A DNA stretch of 64,000 nucleotides from Kitasatospora xanthocidica (GTDB lineage Bacteria; Actinomycetota; Actinomycetes; Streptomycetales; Streptomycetaceae): positions 1-64,000 of the forward strand of contig NZ_BNBY01000034.1 of assembly GCF_014656195.1 (NCBI RefSeq). Direction: 5' to 3'. The position numbers and the translations under genes were made by a program. The notes beneath the pieces were generated by a model. That model was not told where the DNA came from, did not search any database, and saw only the letters and a list, made by a program, of their open reading frames with translations. This document shows positions 59,601 to 64,000 of the stretch, piece after piece (the first letter of the stretch is position 1; every line of letters starts with the position of its first letter).

Positions 59601-60623
59601 GATGACGGTCACGCCCTGCACGCCCTCGGGGCTCGCCAGCAGCGAGTCGTGCGGCACCCCGGCGCCGTCCATGACGATCACCAGGTGCGGCTGGTCCGCC
59701 GCCGGCGACGCGTCCCGGATGAAGCGCTGGCGCCCGGCCAGCTCGTCCTGCAGCAGGTACTCCAGGTCACCCAGGTCGGTGGCGAACAGCCGGCGCGAGC
59801 CCGCGCCGTCGGCCTCCTTGCGGTGCTGGTTGTGCGGGAGCCACTTGGTCCACTCCCACTCCTCGGCCGCGCCGGGCGCCGCCGCGACGGCGACCATCAG
59901 GTCGTCCGGCGAGTGCAGGGTGGTCAGCTGGGCGATCATCGCGCGCACGTTGCCGTACACCGAGTCGGGGTCCCCGCAGACCGTGATGTGGTAGAAGGCC
60001 CGCAGCGACACCGCCAGCGGCAGGTCCTGCAGCGTGCCGTGCGCCTTCAGGAAGGAGTGCATCGCGGCCGCCGACATCGGCTCCAGCTCGTCCATCGGCG
60101 CGGTCTGCGGCGCGACCAGCGGGGTGGACAGCTGCACCGGCCCCAGGCCCACCCGGATCTGCGCGAAGTCGCCGTCCCCGGTGCGCCGCTCCCACAGCCG
60201 CCGGCCGTCCTCGACGATCGACCACAGCTGGTCCGGCGCCGGGTTCAGGAAGAGCAGCGCGCCGCGCTGGCGCTCCGCGGTGCGGCGCACCTGGCGGCGG
60301 GTCTGCTGCAGGTACTTGAGGTAGTCGCGCCGCTCGTCCGCCATCGCGGTCGAGCCGCCCTTCCGGGCCCGCACGATCTGGGCCAGCGCCATGCCGACCG
60401 TCGAGACGATCATCAGACCGCCCATGACCTTCATCGGGGCGGCCGCGCCGGGCGCGAAGAAGAACACCGCCGACCCGCCCATGCCGAGCATCGGCAGGAT
60501 GCTCATCAGCCAGTCCTCGCCGCCCTGCCGGGGCAGTTCGGGCGGGCTCACCAGCTCCACCGGCTCGTCCGGCACGGTGGGCGGATAGGCCCTTGCCGGT
60601 CGCTTGACCGTGATCACACCCAT
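56682..60623 (-). CDS. eccC: Type VII secretion ATPase EccC (fused EccCa/EccCb)
   Basis: Product of 1313 residues, the fused full-length form. Two membrane segments (about 40-85: LMSILPMLGMGGSAVFFF, GGLMIVSTVGMALAQIV) follow a short cytoplasmic start. Three FtsK/SpoIIIE ATPase domains carry P-loops GATGSGKS (473), GGPRSGKS (826) and GDTESGKS (1111). The first has LADFKGGAT and LVLIIDEFSELL; the second YLLDFGAGSF and FLVIDGW; the third MFVVVDDYEL. It is the motor that recognises Esx dimers. The divergent interval with eccD (60624-60910, 287 bp) should hold both promoters. Confidence 0.95.
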   Translation of the reverse strand: MGVITVKRPARAYPPTVPDEPVELVSPPELPRQGGEDWLMSILPMLGMGGSAVFFFAPGAAAPMKVMGGLMIVSTVGMALAQIVRARKGGSTAMADERRDYLKYLQQTRRQVRRTAERQRGALLFLNPAPDQLWSIVEDGRRLWERRTGDGDFAQIRVGLGPVQLSTPLVAPQTAPMDELEPMSAAAMHSFLKAHGTLQDLPLAVSLRAFYHITVCGDPDSVYGNVRAMIAQLTTLHSPDDLMVAVAAAPGAAEEWEWTKWLPHNQHRKEADGAGSRRLFATDLGDLEYLLQDELAGRQRFIRDASPAADQPHLVIVMDGAGVPHDSLLASPEGVQGVTVIEVVPGEVDEPSGHLMVTVNSEELVLRSASGATYTGTPDLLSVWQSEALARQLAPYRVSAGGDDEPLLSNLDFTDMMSSGDPGSFDANRSWRQRAQHERMRVPIGVGANGEHVYLDIKEAALEGMGPHGLCVGATGSGKSELLRTLVLALAMTHSSEILNFVLADFKGGATFSGMADMPHTSAVITNLEGELTLVDRMRDAIEGELHRRQELLRSAGNYANIHEYERARAAGAALDPLPSLVLIIDEFSELLTAKPDFIEMFIQIGRIGRSLGVHLLLASQRLEEGKLRGLDTYLSYRIGLRTFSAAESRAAIGVPDAYHLPPVPGVGYLKFGEDVMDRFKAAYVSGPYRAPGQQRSTGGRRVDARPVEFTAAYVELPDPVQEEAPPVPETDDALVDTVLDVFVQRMVGQGPAAHQVWLPPLEEAPSMDHLLPPLQVVAERGLTAPGYPVGRLRAPIGIVDKPREQKTDILEVDYAGAAGHGLIVGGPRSGKSTVVRTTVASFALTHTPLEVQFYLLDFGAGSFQSVTGLPHVGGVAGRLDVDKVRRMVSEVHGVMNRREELFRVAGIDTIGTYRARRAAGGLPDEAFGDVFLVIDGWNTFKQEFEGLEPVIGDIAQRGLGYGVHLIITAARYAEVRPALKDLLQNRTELKLGDAMESEVDRRVAQNVPPLAGRGVTPERLHFLSGLPRLDGSSGVDDLQDGVSGLVGAIDGAWAGPRAPQVRMLPAVLDGTSLPKGFEHPERGVSFGVDEAELAPVFVNFETDPLFIVFGDTESGKSAVLRMLIKQITERYTPEQAGIVVGDYRRALLGTVPPEYLVEYAAAQPAMSAVVEMLRGACSRRLPGPDVTAEQLRNRSWYSGKDMFVVVDDYELVATSSGNPLAPLAEFLPFARDIGLRVIVARSAGGAGRSLYEPVLQRMRELGGQGVILSGNRDEGALLGTVRPQALPPGRGVFVSRRATNGQMVQTGWLPVV

Positions 60624-60910
60624 GTGTCATCCACCCCGTGGCGTCGATCGATCACTTCGGCATCAGCCCTCACGCGACTGCGCACGGTCGTACGGGAATC
60701 CGGCGGCCGAGGACGCCCCACACGGCGCAGCCCCCGTGACCTTCGCGCAGGCGCCGATCCTAACGGTCGCCCCCGCGCCGCCCGCCAGGCCCCGGTCACG
60801 AACCGAACGGGTAGGGTAACGCCGCGCCAACTCGCGGCCCGGTCGGGCCGGTTCCACAGCCACACCGAGCGCCGCCGTGCCTCGGCACCGTCAACAAGGG
60901 GGAGCGCCAC

Positions 60911-61018
60911 GTGCGTCGAAGGAACGAGGCGGAAGGCACGGGCGAGCGAAGCGAGCTCGTCGTCGGATGCCGCGCATTGTGCGAAGCGCCTGCCGAGCGA
61001 AGCGAGGCGGGAGCGTGA
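60911..61018 (+). CDS. 35-residue frame translationally coupled to eccD
   Basis: GTG60911 lies 6 nt after AGGGGGAG, the best ribosome site in this interval. The frame runs 35 codons to a TGA that overlaps the eccD GTG (GTGA). The peptide is charged, has two Cys near the middle and two copies of the motif ERSE at 51-nt spacing. No family is known to me. It could be a real small protein or a leader for coupling. The whole 60911-61014 segment has no other gene. Confidence 0.45.
   Translation: MRRRNEAEGTGERSELVVGCRALCEAPAERSEAGA
60943..61006 (+). repeat. 13-bp direct repeat pair
   Basis: CGAGCGAAGCGAG occurs at 60943-60955 and 60994-61006, exactly 51 bp apart. In the small frame at 60911 both copies are read in the same frame as ERSE. 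Similar GAGCGAAGCGAG elements are dispersed in streptomycete genomes. Confidence 0.85.
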
Positions 61019-62478
61019 GCAACACCGCTGCCGCGACCGGCTACTGCCGGGTGACGGTCGTCGCCCCGGACCGCCGGATCGACGTCGCCCTGCCCGAGGA
61101 CGTCCCGCTCGCCGACGTCTACCCCGAGGTGCTGCGGCTGGCCAACCAGAACCAGCCCGACGGCACCCCCACCGGCTTCCACCTGGTCCGCCGCGACGGC
61201 ACCGTCCTCGACAGCGGCCTGCCGCTGGCCGCCCAGCAGGTCCGCGACGGCGACCTGCTCGCGCTGCGCCCCTTCGCCGAGTCCCTGCCGCCGGCCGTCT
61301 ACGACGACGTCGCCGACGCCATCGCCAGCGCCGTCGAGGCCGACCGCCGGTTCTGGACCGCCGAGCTGATGCGCGGCTTCGGCCTGATCGGTGCCGGGGT
61401 GCTGCTCACCCTGCTCGGCTTCGCGCTCTGGTTCTCCGACCTGCGCCACGACATGCACGGCCTGCCCGGCGTGCTGGCCGGCGTCACCGCGGTCGTGCTC
61501 ACCGCGCTGGCCGGCGTCCGGGCCCGGGTCTACCAGGACGCCCACGCCGGCCTCGCCCTCGGCCTCGGCGCGCTGCCGCACGCCATGATCGGCGGCAGCG
61601 GCGTCATCGCCGTCGCCCACCCGTGGGACGGCCCCGGCCGGCTCCAGTTCCTGGCTGGCTGCGTCGCCGTCCTGGTGGTCGCCGTGCTGCTGACCGGCCT
61701 GCTGCCGGAGAAGGACGCGGTGTTCGTCGCCGCCGCCCTGGTCGCCACCGCCGGCGCGCTCGCCACCTTCGCCGCCGTCCTGATGCCGGCGACGCCGGCC
61801 GGGCACATCGCCGCCGTCACCGGGGTCGCGGCCGTCGCCGCCGTCGGCTTCCTGCCCAGCCTCTCGGCCCGCTTCGCCCGGCTGCCGGTCGGCTTCAGCG
61901 CCCCCGGCCAGACCCGCACCCGCAGCCGCGACTACGACGAGGAGGCCGAGCGCGCCGAGGCCGTCCAGTACGAGCGGATCGCCCACCAGGCCCGCCGCGG
62001 CCACGAGGTGCTGGTCGGCCTGGTCGGCGGCTGCGCCGCGGTCGTGGTCGGCGCCTGCGCCGTCCTCGGCTTCACCGACGAGACCTTCCCCGAGCTGCTC
62101 GCGCTCGCGCTGGGCCTGGCCACCATGCTGCGCGCCCGGCTGTTCCGCTACACCGCGCAGGTGCTCAGCCTCACCGTGGCTGGCCTGCTCGGCCTGTGCC
62201 TGCTGATCGTCGGGCTGTCCCTGCACACCCCGCAGTTCTTCCTGCGGGTGGCTGGCTCCACCACCCAGCTCGACCTGCGCACCGTCTGGCTGGCCGCCTC
62301 CATCGCCTTCGGCGCCGCGCTGCTGGTCGCGATCGCCCTGGTGGTGCCCCGGCTCGGCGTCTCCCCGTTCTGGGGGCGCATCCTGGACCTGGTCGACAGC
62401 CTCACGCTGATCTCGCTCGTCCCGCTGGCGCTCGCCGTCCTGGACGTGTACCGGCTGGTCCGCGGCGCCACCGGCTGA
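61015..62478 (+). CDS. eccD: Type VII secretion integral membrane protein EccD
   Basis: Product of 487 residues. Residues about 10-100 form a ubiquitin-like YukD domain (YCRVTVVAPDRRIDVALPED, LVRRDGTVLDSGLPL, VRDGDLLALRPF). Eleven membrane helices fill the rest, starting ELMRGFGLIGAGVLLTLLGFAL. EccD is the main membrane pore subunit. GTG61015 overlaps the stop of the small frame at 60911; GAGG lies 6 nt upstream. A 92-nt cytoplasmic loop with KDE/R-rich residues (RDYDEEAERAEAVQYERI) separates helices about 6 and 7. It is divergent from eccC. Confidence 0.93.
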   Translation: MSNTAAATGYCRVTVVAPDRRIDVALPEDVPLADVYPEVLRLANQNQPDGTPTGFHLVRRDGTVLDSGLPLAAQQVRDGDLLALRPFAESLPPAVYDDVADAIASAVEADRRFWTAELMRGFGLIGAGVLLTLLGFALWFSDLRHDMHGLPGVLAGVTAVVLTALAGVRARVYQDAHAGLALGLGALPHAMIGGSGVIAVAHPWDGPGRLQFLAGCVAVLVVAVLLTGLLPEKDAVFVAAALVATAGALATFAAVLMPATPAGHIAAVTGVAAVAAVGFLPSLSARFARLPVGFSAPGQTRTRSRDYDEEAERAEAVQYERIAHQARRGHEVLVGLVGGCAAVVVGACAVLGFTDETFPELLALALGLATMLRARLFRYTAQVLSLTVAGLLGLCLLIVGLSLHTPQFFLRVAGSTTQLDLRTVWLAASIAFGAALLVAIALVVPRLGVSPFWGRILDLVDSLTLISLVPLALAVLDVYRLVRGATG

Positions 62479-62711
62479 CCCGTCCGGTCCCGCGGCGCAG
62501 CCCGTCGGGCCCGTCGTCCACCTGCCGCCCACCCCGCCGCCCACCCGCCGACCGGCGAGGTGGGCGGCACTGGTACGCTGGCCTTCGAGCGCAGCCGTGT
62601 GTCCGTCGCCCCTCCGTGGGCCGCAGAGTGCCGGCCGCGCTCGCGACACCGAGTTCTCGATGAGTCCTGTGTTGTCGACCAGGACCGCTCGGTACACCCG
62701 AAGGAGTTGCA

Positions 62712-63002
62712 GTGGCTCTCGCCTCTGACGTCAAGAAGCAGATCTTCGCCGAGTTCGGCCAGAAGGAGGGCGACACCGGTTCCCCCGAGGTCCAGGTGGC
62801 CATGCTCTCCCGCCGCATCTCGGACCTGACCGAGCACCTCAAGCAGCACAAGCACGACCACCACTCGCGTCGTGGCCTGCTGATCCTCGTCGGCCAGCGC
62901 CGCCGCCTGCTGCAGTACCTGGCCAAGAAGGACATCGAGCGTTTCCGTACGCTCGTCGACCGCCTGGGCATCCGCCGCGGTGCCGCCGGTGGCGCCCGCT
63001 AA
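62712..63002 (+). CDS. rpsO: Small ribosomal subunit protein uS15
   Basis: Product of 96 residues, typical S15. DVKKQIFAEFGQKEGDTGSPEVQVAML, RRISDLTEHLKQHKHDHHSRRGL and RRRLLQYLAKKD are the conserved 16S-binding parts. GTG62712 has AAGGAG 5 nt upstream. The leader (62479-62711) has a TACGCT near 62574 that could be a -10; S15 commonly binds its own leader, but I cannot fold a convincing site. It is followed by a hairpin and the pnp gene, the usual rpsO-pnp operon. Confidence 0.97.
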   Translation: MALASDVKKQIFAEFGQKEGDTGSPEVQVAMLSRRISDLTEHLKQHKHDHHSRRGLLILVGQRRRLLQYLAKKDIERFRTLVDRLGIRRGAAGGAR

Positions 63003-63015
63003 GACCGCCGCTCGG

Positions 63016-63044
63016 GGCGGCTCCCCACACCGGGGAGCCGCCCT
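63016..63044 (+). terminator. rpsO attenuator/terminator hairpin
   Basis: Perfect 12-bp stem GGGCGGCTCCCC / GGGGAGCCGCCC with an ACACC loop, 13 nt after the rpsO stop. In streptomycetes transcripts read through this region into pnp, so it may be partial or an RNase III target. Confidence 0.85.
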
Positions 63045-63461
63045 TCGCGCGTATGCCGCGACCCCCGGGCCGCGGCGCCCGGACATAACAACTCGCGCGC
63101 ACCTCCCCGGGTGCCCGAGGATTGCACCGTAGGGTTGTGGGCATGCCGGGTGATGGCGCACCAGCGCGCCACCCGGGCAGACAGACCCGAACCCCCCGCG
63201 GGACGAAGGCTTCAAACGGAAGCCGCCCGCATCCGAGAGAGCGTCCAGACGCGGACCGCCCGTCCCGGCCCGGCAGCCGTGAGGCGCCGGTCCTCGGTAG
63301 TGGCCGCCGGAACCCCCGCAGACCGAGCGGGGCACTCCGGAGGCTTCGATCGAAGACCGGCCCGACTGCCCGTCCTCCCCGGCAGGGAGGGCCCAGGGCC
63401 AACCCCAGGCAACGACGCGGGGACGCTCTCCCGGAGACGTACGAAAGAGGAGATCTTCCAG
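63045..63461 (+). promoter_or_regulatory. Structured pnp leader
   Basis: The 417-bp interval holds no gene. GAGAGCGTCC (63237-63246) pairs perfectly with GGACGCTCTC (63421-63430) 174 nt away and would close a large RNA domain. Outside it, GGCTTC-AAACG-GAAGCC (63210-63226) is a hairpin; inside it, CTTCGATCGAAG (63344-63355) is a palindrome. TAGGGT at 63130 may be a -10 of a pnp promoter. Processing of the rpsO-pnp intergenic RNA by RNase III is known in Streptomyces. Confidence 0.6.
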
Positions 63462-64000
63462 GTGGAAGAGAACGTGTTCTACGCCGAGGCCGTTATCGAC
63501 AACGGTTCCTTCGGCACCCGTACCATCCGCTTCGAGACCGGCCGTCTGGCCCGTCAGGCCGGCGGCTCCGCCGTGGCCTACCTGGACGACGACACCATGG
63601 TGCTGTCGGCCACCAGCGCGTCCAAGCAGCCGAAGGAGCACTTCGACTTCTTCCCGCTGACCGTGGACGTCGAGGAGCGGATGTACGCCGCGGGCCGCAT
63701 CCCCGGCTCGTTCTTCCGTCGCGAGGGCCGGCCCTCCGAGGACGCGATCCTCACCTGCCGCCTGATCGACCGCCCGCTGCGCCCGTCCTTCGTCAAGGGC
63801 CTGCGCAACGAGGTCCAGGTCGTCGTCACCGTGATGGCGCTCAACCCCGACCACCTGTACGACGTGGTCGCGATCAACGCCGCCTCCGCCTCCACCCAGC
63901 TGGCGGGCCTGCCGTTCTCCGGCCCGATCGGTGGCGTGCGCGTCGCGCTGATCAACGGCCAGTGGGTGGCCTTCCCGACCCACACCGAGCTGGAGTCGGC
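63462..64000 (+). CDS. pnp: Polyribonucleotide nucleotidyltransferase, N-terminal part (cut by window end)
   Basis: The first about 179 codons of PNPase. FYAEAVIDNGSFGTRTIRFETGRLARQAGGSA, FPLTVDVEERMYAAGRIPGSFFRREGRPSEDAILTCRLIDRPLRP and PFSGPIGGVRV are the first RNase PH domain. The enzyme degrades or extends RNA 3' ends with phosphate/NDP; in streptomycetes it also makes 3' tails and is feedback-controlled by RNase III. GTG63462 has GAGGAG 9 nt upstream. The gene continues beyond 64000. Confidence 0.97.
   Translation, partial: MEENVFYAEAVIDNGSFGTRTIRFETGRLARQAGGSAVAYLDDDTMVLSATSASKQPKEHFDFFPLTVDVEERMYAAGRIPGSFFRREGRPSEDAILTCRLIDRPLRPSFVKGLRNEVQVVVTVMALNPDHLYDVVAINAASASTQLAGLPFSGPIGGVRVALINGQWVAFPTHTELES

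Noticed and set aside
60943..61006. The 13-bp repeat pair as insertion-element ends or att sites.
   Set aside because: They are direct rather than inverted, only 51 bp apart, and no recombinase is near.
57384..62663. A 1759-codon plus-strand open frame opposite eccC and running into eccD.
   Set aside because: Composition is Arg/Gly/His/Val with no motif, and eccC with three P-loops is certain on the other strand.

Overview
The window is chromosomal DNA of a high-GC actinomycete, almost certainly a streptomycete (Streptomyces or Kitasatospora). The evidence is the very high third-position GC, frequent GTG/TTG starts, purine-rich ribosome binding sites, and the gene order gabT / PucR regulator / gabD / dxr / site-2 protease / ispG / rimP / nusA / ylxR / infB / DUF503 / rbfA / DHH phosphoesterase / truB / ribF / ESX genes / rpsO / pnp. 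From memory this follows the SCO5676 to SCO5737 stretch of S. coelicolor. No transposase, integrase, CRISPR array or tRNA gene was seen.

Layout. 1-270: end of an rRNA operon (last bases of 23S, complete 5S, strong terminator). 0.4-7.1 kb: overlapping two-component pair, a DUF2637 membrane protein, an HpcH/HpaI-type aldolase, a YigZ-family protein and a small cupin. 7.3-11.3 kb: two large genes of unknown function, one ending in an Mrr-like nuclease fold that appears to lack its catalytic residues. 11.5-16.3 kb: ZIP metal transporter behind a tiny coupled leader frame, LysR/EamA and MarR/DUF2218 regulator-target pairs, and a PAP2 phosphatase. 16.4-23.7 kb: probable GABA catabolism (gabT, PucR regulator, gabD) interrupted by a membrane-anchored P-loop ATPase of unknown role. 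23.7-28.5 kb: an SDR-like protein, then dxr, an RseP-type site-2 protease and ispG (MEP isoprenoid pathway). 28.5-32.2 kb: two acetyltransferases, an APH-like kinase and a Tat/lipoprotein ferritin-like protein.

32.4-45.8 kb is the translation and RNA-maturation block (rimP, nusA, ylxR, infB, DUF503, rbfA, nanoRNase-like DHH protein, truB, ribF). A 1207-residue protein with an apparently degenerate serine-protease domain and a degenerate P-loop sits between truB and ribF. 45.9-62.5 kb is a type VII (ESX) secretion locus on both strands: MinD/EspI-like ATPase, an unknown associated protein, EccE, EccB, two WXG100 substrates, MycP, an APC amino-acid permease, three-P-loop EccC, and EccD. A previously easily missed 35-codon frame is translationally coupled to eccD. 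The window closes with rpsO, a structured leader, and the first 180 codons of pnp.

Many long open frames on the opposite strand are GC-bias shadows and were left out. Functions are assigned by family recognition from the translated sequence only; no search was run.
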